A stretch of 8,091 nt of DNA from an uncultured Novosphingobium sp. (GTDB lineage: Bacteria > Pseudomonadota > Alphaproteobacteria > Sphingomonadales > Sphingomonadaceae), in assembly GCA_938005655.1 (NCBI GenBank), contig CALLNA010000141.1:1-8091 (forward strand). Direction: 5' to 3'. Shown here piece by piece: positions 1 to 5,892 of this stretch (positions are counted from its first letter, which is position 1; each line of letters starts with the position of its first letter). The notes beneath the pieces were generated by a model. The model was not told where the DNA came from. It did not search any database and was given only the letters and a program-made list of their open reading frames with translations. Both the position numbers and the translations under genes were made by a program.

Positions 1-178
1 CCGACAGGCTTTCGACATAGCGCCGCTGCCCCTCGGCATAGATCGTGTCGAAGGCAAGGCTCGACTTGCCGCTGCCCGAAAGCCCGGTGATGACGATCAG
101 GCTGTCGCGCGGCAGCGAGACGTCGAAGCCCTTGAGGTTATGCTCGCGCGCGCCGCGGACGGTTATGTGCGTCAGCAT
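1..178 (-). CDS. uvrA: UvrA, excinuclease ABC subunit A (N-terminal fragment, runs off the left edge)
   Basis: UvrA is the damage-recognition ATPase of nucleotide excision repair. It works as a dimer in the cytoplasm and loads UvrB onto distorted DNA. Only the first 59 residues are in the window. They begin MLTHITVRGAREHNLKGFDV, carry the first Walker A motif GLSGSGKSS at about residues 32-40, and continue with AFDTIYAEGQRRYVESLS, a stretch highly characteristic of UvrA. The ATG at 178 is preceded by TAGGTG (185-190 on the plus strand) at six bases, a reasonable ribosome binding site. An in-frame GTG three codons upstream is a less likely start. The gene is transcribed leftward from a region with an SOS box about 50 bases before the start, which fits LexA control. 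The family call is secure; the rest of the gene lies outside the window. Confidence 0.96.
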   Translation of the reverse strand, partial: MLTHITVRGAREHNLKGFDVSLPRDSLIVITGLSGSGKSSLAFDTIYAEGQRRYVESLS

Positions 179-226
179 ACGGAACACCTATGCTGAATGA
201 TGTGCGTCAGACTCATGCGGATATTT

Positions 227-241
227 GTTCCAGATTTGTTC
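227..241 (-). promoter_or_regulatory. SOS box (LexA operator) of uvrA
   Basis: The plus strand reads GTTC-CAGATTT-GTTC, which on the coding strand of uvrA is GAAC-N7-GAAC. This direct repeat is the known LexA-binding motif of many Alphaproteobacteria, unlike the palindromic CTG-N10-CAG of enterics. It lies 49 bases upstream of the uvrA ATG, where a repressor would block transcription. uvrA is a classic SOS gene. A third GTTC occurs at 247-250, inside a possible -35 element TTGAAC on the uvrA strand. The motif and its position are seen directly; LexA binding is inferred. Confidence 0.8.
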
Positions 242-302
242 GGCCAGTTCAAGCCGGGCGACAGCCCGCCCGCAATGTGGGGTGCGTGATCGCGGATGCA
301 AC

Positions 303-332
303 TTGGCAAGCCGCCCAAGAGGCGGCTAACCT
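303..332 (+). promoter_or_regulatory. possible promoter of the small exported protein, with a palindrome in its spacer
   Basis: TTGGCA (303-308) and TAACCT (327-332) are separated by 18 bases and could be the -35 and -10 of a weak sigma-70-type promoter 26 bases before the start codon at 358. The spacer contains a perfect inverted repeat, AGCCGCC-CAAGA-GGCGGCT (309-327), which could be an operator or simply a hairpin. No T-run follows on either strand, so it is not a standard terminator. The promoter call is weak because alphaproteobacterial promoters are loosely conserved. Confidence 0.25.
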
Positions 333-357
333 GACGCGCCACGAAGGAGTATCGGTC

Positions 358-726
358 ATGCGACGGCAAATTCAATTCATCGCGGGCTGCGCCCTGCTCG
401 CCTGCGTCCCTGCGAACGCCTGGGCCCAGCCCGGACCGAGCTCCGCCGAGGACGCGGCCGCGCGGCAGAAGCTGAACCAGGAGCAGGCCGACCTGGCGCG
501 CAAGCAGCTCGAGCAGAACGCCGCCAGCGCCCGCGCCCATGACGAGGCGGTGCGGACCAATGCGGAGGAATATCGCCGCCAGCAGGAAGCCTACGAGGCG
601 GAGAAGCTCCGCCGCGAGCGCGACCACGAGGACGCCATGGCCCACTGGCGCGCCGACGTCGCCGCCTGCGAGGCCGGGGACAAGACCCGGTGCGCGGCGC
701 CCACCGCTCCGCAGGGAACGCCGTAG
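358..726 (+). CDS. small exported coiled-coil protein, unknown function
   Basis: This 122-residue protein is not one I can assign to a named family. The start at 358 is chosen because GAAGGAG (343-349) lies eight bases upstream and the product then begins with a good signal peptide: basic MRR, a hydrophobic core to about residue 19, and a likely signal peptidase I site after AWA at residue 23. The frame is open further upstream, but that extension has no such features. The mature part is Ala/Glu/Gln/Arg-rich and almost certainly helical, with a likely coiled coil at about residues 32-95. It ends with a short segment holding Trp97, Cys104 and Cys112 (CEAGDKTRC), which could form a disulfide in the periplasm. 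IAGC and LLAC within the signal resemble lipoboxes but are poorly placed. It diverges from uvrA and converges on sthA with 15 bases between stops. Export is likely; function is unknown. Confidence 0.8.
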   Translation: MRRQIQFIAGCALLACVPANAWAQPGPSSAEDAAARQKLNQEQADLARKQLEQNAASARAHDEAVRTNAEEYRRQQEAYEAEKLRRERDHEDAMAHWRADVAACEAGDKTRCAAPTAPQGTP

Positions 727-741
727 CGCCCCGCCCTTCCC

Positions 742-2136
742 CTATCCCGCCGGCATCCGGTTCCACGCGTCCAGCGCCGCGATCTTGTAGGCTTCGGCCA
801 GGGTCGGGTAGTTGAACGTGTTCTCGATGAAGTAGTCGAGCGTGCCCTTGAGGTTCAGCACGGCCTGGCCGATGTGGATCAGCTCGGTCGCGCCCTCGCC
901 GATGATATGGACGCCCAGCAGGCGGCGGGTCTTCAGCGAGAACAGCATCTTCATCATGCCGGAGTTCAGCCCCATGATGTGCCCGCGCGAGGTCTCGCGG
1001 AAGCGGGCGACGCCGCATTCGTAGCCGATGCCGCGTTGGCGCACCTCCTCCTCGGTCATGCCCACGGTCGAGATCTCGGGCACGGCATAGATGCCATAGG
1101 GGAAATACTTGGGCGCCGGGGGCAGCGGCAGGCCGAAGGCGTGGCAGGCGGCGATGCGGCCCTGTTCCATCGAGGTCGAGGCGAGGCTGGGAAAGCCGAT
1201 CACGTCGCCCGCCGCGTAGATATGCGGCACCTCGGTCTGGAAGGTCCTGGGATCGACCGCCAGGCGGCCGCGGGAATCGGTGGAGAGGCCGCACCTGTCG
1301 AGATCGAGCGGCCCGGTCGCGCCCATCCGGCCGGCGGCGTAGAGCACCATGTCGGTGCGGACCCGGCGGCCGTCCTCCAGCGTGGTCACAGGCCAGCCGT
1401 CCGCACCCTTCTCGATACCCGCAACCGGGCAGCCGAGGCGGATCGTCGTGCCGCGGTCGCGCAGGATATGGACGAATTCCTGGATGATCTCGCGGTCGAT
1501 GAAGTCGAGGAAGCTCTCGCGCGGCTCGATCAGGGTGACGGGCACGTCGAGCGCGGAGAAGATCGTCGCGTACTCGATTCCGATCACGCCCGCGCCGATC
1601 ACGGTCAGGCTGCGCGGCACCCGCGGCGCCTCGATCATCGCGTCGCTGTCGAGCACGTGGTCGTCGTCGAAAGGAATGTCGTCGGGGCGGTGCGGCACGG
1701 TGCCGACCGCGATCAGGATGCGTGTGCCCGAGACGGCGAGCTGGCTGCCGTCCGGGTGGCGGATGGAGAGCGTGTGGGGATCGAGGAACCGTGCGGTGCC
1801 GGCGATGGTCCGCACGTTGTTGCGCTGGAACTGGTGCTCCAGCACGTCAACCTCGTGCTCCAGCGTCTTGCCGAGGCGGACGCCGAGGTCCTCGCCCCGG
1901 ATGTCCTGCTTGACCCGGTAGGAGCTGCCGTAGAACCCGCGCTCGCGCCAGCCGGAGAGGTTCAGCGCGGTCTCGCGCAGGGTCTTGCTGGGGATCGTGC
2001 CGGTGTGGACCGAGACCCCGCCGACGCGGCGGCGGCCCTCGACCACCAGGACCGAGCGGCCGAGCTTGGCCGCCTGGACAGCGGCGCGGCGGCCGGCCGG
2101 GCCGGAGCCGATGACGATGAGGTCGTAATTGTCCAT
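742..2136 (-). CDS. sthA: SthA, soluble (Si-specific) NAD(P)+ transhydrogenase
   Basis: This cytoplasmic FAD flavoprotein transfers hydride between NADPH and NAD+ and so balances the two nicotinamide pools. At 464 residues it matches the family size. It has an FAD-binding GSGPAG (10-15), an NAD(P)-binding GAGVIGIEYA (181-190), the second FAD motif HIYAAGDVIG (305-314) and a C-terminal dimerisation domain from about 345. Relatives such as lipoamide dehydrogenase carry a CxxxxC redox pair. Here those positions are Ser42 and Thr47 in VGGVSVHTGTIPSK, and the usual C-terminal His of HPTxxE is replaced (FNYPTLAEAY, 441-450). That pattern marks a transhydrogenase rather than a disulfide reductase. 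The ATG at 2136 is preferred because the FAD-binding strand begins at once and GGGGA lies four bases upstream; an in-frame ATG at 2190 would add 18 unlikely residues. It appears to be transcribed alone. Confidence 0.93.
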   Translation of the reverse strand: MDNYDLIVIGSGPAGRRAAVQAAKLGRSVLVVEGRRRVGGVSVHTGTIPSKTLRETALNLSGWRERGFYGSSYRVKQDIRGEDLGVRLGKTLEHEVDVLEHQFQRNNVRTIAGTARFLDPHTLSIRHPDGSQLAVSGTRILIAVGTVPHRPDDIPFDDDHVLDSDAMIEAPRVPRSLTVIGAGVIGIEYATIFSALDVPVTLIEPRESFLDFIDREIIQEFVHILRDRGTTIRLGCPVAGIEKGADGWPVTTLEDGRRVRTDMVLYAAGRMGATGPLDLDRCGLSTDSRGRLAVDPRTFQTEVPHIYAAGDVIGFPSLASTSMEQGRIAACHAFGLPLPPAPKYFPYGIYAVPEISTVGMTEEEVRQRGIGYECGVARFRETSRGHIMGLNSGMMKMLFSLKTRRLLGVHIIGEGATELIHIGQAVLNLKGTLDYFIENTFNYPTLAEAYKIAALDAWNRMPAG

Positions 2137-2176
2137 TGGGTCCCCGGAACTGCAAACGCCCGGGCGCGCCGGAGGT

Positions 2177-2196
2177 GGAGCGACGATCATCGCTCC
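2177..2196 (-). other. stem-loop in the sthA leader
   Basis: GGAGCGA (2177-2183) and TCGCTCC (2190-2196) form a perfect seven-base-pair stem with a six-base loop. Two further G-C pairs can form outside a single mismatch. It ends 41 bases before the sthA start. It could stabilise the message or be a binding site; nothing else in the sequence assigns a role. Confidence 0.4.
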
Positions 2197-2267
2197 GCCC
2201 CGCGGACGGTTCCCCCAAACCTCGCGCCCGGGACGTTCACCATCAAGAACGGCGGCGGGCGCGGCAT

Positions 2268-2273
2268 TTTATA
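2268..2273 (-). promoter_or_regulatory. possible -10 element for sthA
   Basis: TATAAA on the minus strand is the only clear AT-rich hexamer in this GC-rich gap and lies about 130 bases upstream of the sthA start. No convincing -35 partner is visible at 16-18 bases. Weak candidate only. Confidence 0.25.
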
Positions 2274-2323
2274 GGGGATCATGTCGTTCGCAGATCAGAC
2301 CGAGCGGACGGTCCCACCCCGTT

Positions 2324-2414
2324 TCGTCACCCCGGACTTGATCCGGGGTCCCGCTCCCTTTCCCGGCGTCGCGCACGAAGAAGCGGGGCCCCGGATCAAG
2401 TCCGGGGGCGACGA
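2324..2414. repeat. REP-like composite inverted repeat
   Basis: Two arms, 2324-2355 and 2382-2414, are near-perfect inverted copies separated by 26 bases. They differ by one substitution near the inner end and by a small A versus GC change near the outer end. Each arm is also a hairpin by itself: CCCCGGA-CTTGA-TCCGGGG at 2330-2348, and its reverse complement at 2389-2407. This paired layout is that of a bacterial interspersed palindromic element made of two REP units, and the core resembles a dispersed intergenic palindrome I associate with sphingomonads. It lies between the 3' end of the NTF2-like gene and the sthA leader. It may act as an mRNA 3'-end stabiliser or a weak terminator for the operon above, but it has no T-run. 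Confidence 0.8.
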
Positions 2415-2452
2415 GGTTCGTGACGGGCTCCGCTCAAGCATGGTCGGGCGCG

Positions 2453-2848
2453 TCAGGCGCCGTCCAGCAGCTTCATCACCGGATAGAGCTTCTGCTGGAC
2501 GACCAGCGCATTGAAGTGCTCGGCGATCCAGGCGATCCGGCCGTCGCGGATGCGGAAGGAGAAAACGTAGGTCTGGGCATAGTCCTCGCCGTCGATCAGC
2601 CGGGCAACCGAGCGCGCCTCGGCAACTACGCGGTCGTCCTCGGCGGTGATCGCATCGACGGTGAAGCGGATCGGCGTCTCGCACATTCGGCGCAGCAGCC
2701 GGATCGCGGCCTGGTACTGGGCCTTGGGCAGGTCGCCCTGGGTCGTGGTCCAGGCGGTCATGTCCTCGGTCAGGAGATCGTCGGGCAGCTCTCCCGCCGT
2801 CACCGCGGCGAAATAGGCCCGGGCGAGATCGTGGTGCGGCTGGAGCAT
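2453..2848 (-). CDS. NTF2/SnoaL-like small protein
   Basis: This 131-residue protein looks like a member of the NTF2-like (SnoaL) superfamily of cone-shaped alpha+beta folds. An N-terminal helix (HHDLARAYFAAVTAGELPDDLLTEDMTAW) is followed by beta strands around residues 60-110 (RFTVDAITAEDDRVVAEARS, then YAQTYVFSFRIRDGRIAWIAEHFNA). The alternating strands and the 'fxIRDGRI..i.EHfn' ending are typical of ketosteroid isomerase/SnoaL relatives. The family includes isomerases, cyclases, dehydratases and many non-enzymes, so no reaction can be assigned. The ATG shares its first base with the stop of the EthD-domain gene upstream (TGATG), so translation is probably coupled. There is no signal peptide; it should be cytoplasmic. 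Confidence 0.8.
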   Translation of the reverse strand: MLQPHHDLARAYFAAVTAGELPDDLLTEDMTAWTTTQGDLPKAQYQAAIRLLRRMCETPIRFTVDAITAEDDRVVAEARSVARLIDGEDYAQTYVFSFRIRDGRIAWIAEHFNALVVQQKLYPVMKLLDGA

Positions 2849-3210
2849 CACGCGCCGCCCACCGGGCTGTCGTACTCGACGACGGTGAAAGCCGGGTTGG
2901 CGGAGGAAGCGAACAGCCTGGCCCCGCTCTCGCGCACCTGCTCGACCAAGCCGCTCGTGGCGATGCCCCGCATGGCCTCGTCGAGATCGGCCTGGCTTTC
3001 GAACCAGATCTCCAGGATCACGTCGAAATCGAGCTCCTCGACCTTGCCGGTCAGCGGATTGGGCTGGGGCTGGACATAGCGGCGGGTGAGCTTCTTCGCC
3101 TTCCTGAACAGCACCTCGCCGAACTTGGCATGGCCGCTTTCGTACTGCGCGATGAACTGCTCCATCGTCAGGCTGGGATGGCGCTTCATCACGCTGACTT
3201 GCTTGATCAT
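2848..3210 (-). CDS. EthD-domain protein (dimeric alpha+beta barrel)
   Basis: This 120-residue protein begins MIKQVSVMKRHPSLTMEQFI, followed by YESGHAKFGE. This matches the EthD pattern of a first beta strand, 'KR.p.lt.eeF...y...Ha', and a helix. A central strand DFDVILEIWFES (61-72) and a final strand FTVVEYDSP (108-116) complete a ferredoxin-like half barrel that should dimerise. EthD was named from an ethyl tert-butyl ether degradation locus; relatives occur in catabolic and polyketide clusters and have few known reactions. The start at 3210 has GAGGAG eight bases upstream, whereas an in-frame ATG at 3249 gives 13 extra basic residues and no better site. It follows btuD by 66 bases and overlaps the NTF2-like gene by one base. 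It could be read from the B12 operon or from its own unseen promoter. Confidence 0.85.
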   Translation of the reverse strand: MIKQVSVMKRHPSLTMEQFIAQYESGHAKFGEVLFRKAKKLTRRYVQPQPNPLTGKVEELDFDVILEIWFESQADLDEAMRGIATSGLVEQVRESGARLFASSANPAFTVVEYDSPVGGA

Positions 3211-3276
3211 GCCACGGGCTCCTCGCTGCCGTCCTGTACGGCCGATCATGCCAGCGCGGACGACACGCGGCTTGAC

Positions 3277-4038
3277 CTATTCCGACAGCAGCAGCGCGTG
3301 GCGCAGAGGCTCGCCCAGCCAGCGCGCGCGGACGCCCCAGACGCCGGCGATGGTGTCCTCGGTCAGCGCCAGTGGCGGCGGCCCGTCGGCGGCGAGTTGC
3401 CCCTGGTGCAGGACCAGCACGCGATCGGCGTGGTTCATCGCCGCGGCGAGGTCGTGGAGCACCAGGACGACGCCGACGCCCGCCCGCGCCTGTTCCTTCA
3501 GCCGCGCGATCAGGGTCGCGGCGTGGGCCAGGTCGAGGTTGGCGAGCGGCTCGTCGGCGAGCAGCCATTGCGGACGTCCGGCGAGGACCCGGGCGACCAG
3601 CACCCGCGAGCGCTCACCGCCGGAGAGGCGCGAGACGGGGCGGTGGCGCAGGCCGGCGAGGTCCATCGCGGCGATGGCCTCCTCGACCGCCAGGGCGTCC
3701 TCGGCGGCGCTGGCGTGACGGCGATGGAGCGGCGCGGCCTGCCACGGCAGGCGGCCGAGGCCGACGAGGGTCTCGCCGGTGACGTCCCAGGCCAACTCGG
3801 GCGACTGCGGCAGGTAGCCGACACGGCGAGCGCGGACACGGGGCGGCAGGGCGGCGATCGGCTCGCCGTCCAGCAACGCCCGGCCCGCATCGGGCGCGAG
3901 CAGGCCGGCAAGGCAGGCCAGCAGGGTCGACTTGCCGGCGCCGTTGGGACCGCAGATCGCGGTGACTTCGCCGGGACGCAGCGCGGCCGAGAGGCCGGCC
4001 AGTCGCTTGCCGAGGACCAGGCCGTCCGCTTCGAGCAT
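3277..4038 (-). CDS. btuD: BtuD-like ATPase of the cobalamin ABC importer
   Basis: This 253-residue ABC ATPase powers uptake through the BtuC permease at the inner membrane. All core motifs are present in order: Walker A GPNGAGKST (30-38), Q-loop YLPQ (75-78), signature LSGGE (138-142), Walker B LLADE (159-163), D-loop NLD (167-169) and the switch histidine LVLHD (H195). The signature ends in E rather than Q, as in E. coli BtuD. The length is normal for the FecE/BtuD class. Its ATG shares one base with the btuC stop (TGATG), indicating coupled translation. Sequence alone could also fit a siderophore or haem importer ATPase. The cobalamin riboswitch and the BtuB-like receptor at the head of the operon make B12 the best substrate. 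Confidence 0.9.
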   Translation of the reverse strand: MLEADGLVLGKRLAGLSAALRPGEVTAICGPNGAGKSTLLACLAGLLAPDAGRALLDGEPIAALPPRVRARRVGYLPQSPELAWDVTGETLVGLGRLPWQAAPLHRRHASAAEDALAVEEAIAAMDLAGLRHRPVSRLSGGERSRVLVARVLAGRPQWLLADEPLANLDLAHAATLIARLKEQARAGVGVVLVLHDLAAAMNHADRVLVLHQGQLAADGPPPLALTEDTIAGVWGVRARWLGEPLRHALLLSE

Positions 4039-4994
4039 CACGCCAGCCCCTTCCGCAGCTTGAGCAGCAGGTGCAGGAAGAACGGCGCCCCGACCAGGCT
4101 CAGCGCGATACCCAGGCGCAGCTCGCCCACCGTGGGCAGCACGCGGCAGAGGCAATCGGCGACGAGCAGCAGCAGGGCTCCGGCCAGGGCGCTCGGCAGC
4201 AGCAGCGACGAGGGGCGGCGGTCGGTGAAGGGGCGGATCAGATGCGGGACCATCAGCCCGACGAAGCCGATGATCCCGGCAACCGCAACGCTCGCTCCCA
4301 CAGTCAGGCCCACGCCGAGGATGATCAGCGCCTGCATCCGGTTGGGCTCCAGGCCGAGCGAGCGCGCCGCCGCCTCGCCCAGGGTCAGGGCGTCGAGCCC
4401 GCGCCCGGCGGCCCAGAGGAAGCCGAGGCCCGCCAAGGTCAGCGGCGCGGCGATCCACACCTCGCGCCACGAGCGGTCGGCCAGGGCGCCCATCAGCCAG
4501 GTGACGATCTCGCTCATCGCGAAAGGCGTCGGCGAGAGGCTGATCGCCAGGCTGGTCAGGGCGCCGGCCAGGCTGGCGATCATCATGCCGGCCAGGGTGA
4601 ACAGGGCGACGTTGCCCTCGCGCCCGGCGATGATCCCGAGCAGGGCCATTGCCCCGCCCGCCCCGACCAGCGCGAACAGCGGCAGGGCCCAGGCGGCGGT
4701 CAGGCCGAGGAACAGGCTCAGCACCGCGCCGAGCGCGGCCGAGGGGGCGATGCCGAACAGGCCGGGATCGGCGAGCGGATTGCGCAGGTAGCCCTGCATC
4801 GCCGCCCCCGCGCCGCCCAGCCCGGCGCCGAGCACCAACGCCAGCACCGCGCGCGGCAGGCGCAGCTCGGTGAGGATGATCGCGGCGTTGCGGACCTGGG
4901 GATCGAACGGGTCGATCCACACCTTGCCGGCGAGCAACGACAGCGGCAGCGCGAGGATAAGCGCAGCGAGGAGCAGCGCGACGAGGCGGGTCAT
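4038..4994 (-). CDS. btuC: BtuC-like FecCD-family permease
   Basis: This 318-residue polytopic inner-membrane protein should form a homodimeric channel that receives corrinoid from BtuF. FecCD-family landmarks are clear: ELRLPRAVLALVLGAGL (43-59), MQGYLRNPLADPGLFG (66-81), the LTLGEAAARSLGL segment (204-216) that faces the ATPase, GFVGLMVPHLIR (243-254) and the C-terminal VGAPFFLHLL (301-310). Length and hydrophobic pattern suit the family's usual ten transmembrane helices, though I did not count each one. The start at 4994 has GGGAGGA seven bases upstream. The start overlaps the btuF stop by four bases (ATGA), and the stop overlaps the btuD start by one, so btuF, btuC and btuD are tightly coupled. 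Substrate is inferred from context. Confidence 0.92.
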   Translation of the reverse strand: MTRLVALLLAALILALPLSLLAGKVWIDPFDPQVRNAAIILTELRLPRAVLALVLGAGLGGAGAAMQGYLRNPLADPGLFGIAPSAALGAVLSLFLGLTAAWALPLFALVGAGGAMALLGIIAGREGNVALFTLAGMMIASLAGALTSLAISLSPTPFAMSEIVTWLMGALADRSWREVWIAAPLTLAGLGFLWAAGRGLDALTLGEAAARSLGLEPNRMQALIILGVGLTVGASVAVAGIIGFVGLMVPHLIRPFTDRRPSSLLLPSALAGALLLLVADCLCRVLPTVGELRLGIALSLVGAPFFLHLLLKLRKGLA

Positions 4995-5842
4995 GCCGCT
5001 ATCCTCCCGCTTGCAGGAAGGGCCGGAGAAAGGTCGTTCCTGATCTCTTTGAGCCGCGCCGCCGCCTTGATCACGGTCGGGCCGCCGCACCACAGCAGGG
5101 TCGAGGGAAACGCCTCGCGGCGGGTGCCCCGCAGCGCGGCCAAGGCGGGATGGCGCAGCAGGCGGTCCGCCTCGGCGGTCGGGCTGCCGGCGGCGAGGAT
5201 CACCTGCGGCGGATCGGCGAGCATCTTCTCCAGCGGCAGCAGGTCGGCCTGGCGCAGGCCCCGTGCGGAACTGAAATTGGCGAAGCCGGTGCGGCGCATG
5301 ATGTCGGCGATGAGGGTCCCCTCGCCCGGCACGATCCCGCCCGATTGCCAGACCACCGCCGGAATGGGCGCTGCACCCGGCGGCGGGGCGGCCTCGGCCA
5401 CCGCGGCGCGCATCCGCCCGATCAGCGCCTCGCCCCGCGCAGGGTGGCCGGCGAGCCGTGCCAGCTTGCGGACCAGGGCCTCGCTGTCCGCCAGGTCGGT
5501 CTCGATGTGATAACGCTCGACCTTGAGGCCCAGCCGGTCCAGCGCGGCGGTGGCGGATGGGTTCGGCACGAACTGGTCCCCGATCACCAGGTCAGGGCGC
5601 AGCGCGGCGAGTTCCTCGACGCTGCCGGAAACCGCCGGGAAACGCCGCCCCGCCGCGACGCCCATCGAACTGGCGGCCGGATCGTGGCTGAACTGGGAGA
5701 CGGCGAGGATCTGCCCGGGATCGGCGACCTCGGCCAGGACCGCGTCGGCGCAGGGGTTGAGCGAGACGATGGTCGGGTGCCGGCGCGGAGCCTCGCCGCG
5801 CGGCGCCGGAGCGCAGGCGGCGAGGATCAGGCACGGCAGCAA
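4991..5842 (-). CDS. btuF: BtuF-like cobalamin-binding protein, probable lipoprotein, TTG start
   Basis: This 283-residue protein is a class III substrate-binding protein that would carry corrinoid to BtuC. The BtuF/FhuD-type fold is visible in PTIVSLNPCADAVLAEV (23-39), the SVEELAALRPDLVIGD segment (74-89) and the second lobe beginning around 160 (IPAVVWQSGG). A lipobox LAAC ends at Cys10, suggesting membrane anchoring, unlike soluble E. coli BtuF. The start is uncertain. No in-frame ATG or GTG is available close upstream, and TTG at 5842 gives a nine-residue signal with no basic residue. The frame continues upstream as LRRRAGGI before this point, which would make a better signal but needs a CTG start at 5866. 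A G-rich AGGGGG four bases before TTG could be the ribosome site. It begins 50 bases after btuB and overlaps btuC by four. Confidence 0.88.
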   Translation of the reverse strand: MLPCLILAACAPAPRGEAPRRHPTIVSLNPCADAVLAEVADPGQILAVSQFSHDPAASSMGVAAGRRFPAVSGSVEELAALRPDLVIGDQFVPNPSATAALDRLGLKVERYHIETDLADSEALVRKLARLAGHPARGEALIGRMRAAVAEAAPPPGAAPIPAVVWQSGGIVPGEGTLIADIMRRTGFANFSSARGLRQADLLPLEKMLADPPQVILAAGSPTAEADRLLRHPALAALRGTRREAFPSTLLWCGGPTVIKAAARLKEIRNDLSPALPASGRIAA

Positions 5843-5848
5843 GATTCC

Positions 5849-5873
5849 CCCTGCCCTGCGCCGCAGGACAGGG
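5849..5873 (-). other. hairpin between btuB and btuF, touching the btuF ribosome site
   Basis: On the minus strand CCCTGTCCTGC (5873-5863) pairs with GCAGGGCAGGG (5859-5849), an 11-base-pair stem with one G-U pair and a GGC loop. It begins 19 bases after the btuB stop, and its 3' arm runs into the G-rich stretch just before the btuF TTG. There is no T-run, so it is not a standard intrinsic terminator. It could protect the btuB message end or limit translation of btuF. Confidence 0.6.
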
Positions 5874-5892
5874 AAGACCGGGCGGCGTGTCC

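Noticed and set aside
727..741. Terminator between the convergent small gene and sthA
   Set aside because: The 15 bases are C-rich and contain no inverted repeat or T-run, so termination presumably occurs within the opposing genes or is Rho-dependent.
874..2274. Long plus-strand open frame opposite sthA
   Set aside because: The opposite strand encodes a full SthA with every family motif. The plus-strand translation is Ala/Gly/Arg/Asp-rich and lacks recognisable domains, as expected of an antisense shadow in GC-rich DNA.
2281..2514. Small plus-strand open frame starting at 2281
   Set aside because: It reads through the REP-like palindrome and into the 3' end of the NTF2-like gene on the other strand, with no ribosome-site or domain support beyond a chance G-rich stretch.
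2849..3568. Upstream extension of the NTF2-like gene to a much longer protein
   Set aside because: The frame is open, but it runs antisense-like across the EthD and btuD genes in another frame, is Arg/Ala/Pro-rich, and has no domain. The ATG at 2848 coincides with the EthD stop.
3130..5510. Long plus-strand open frames opposite btuD, btuC and btuF
   Set aside because: Same reason: real transporter genes lie on the minus strand, and the plus-strand products are low-complexity Arg/Gln/Ala/Gly sequences.
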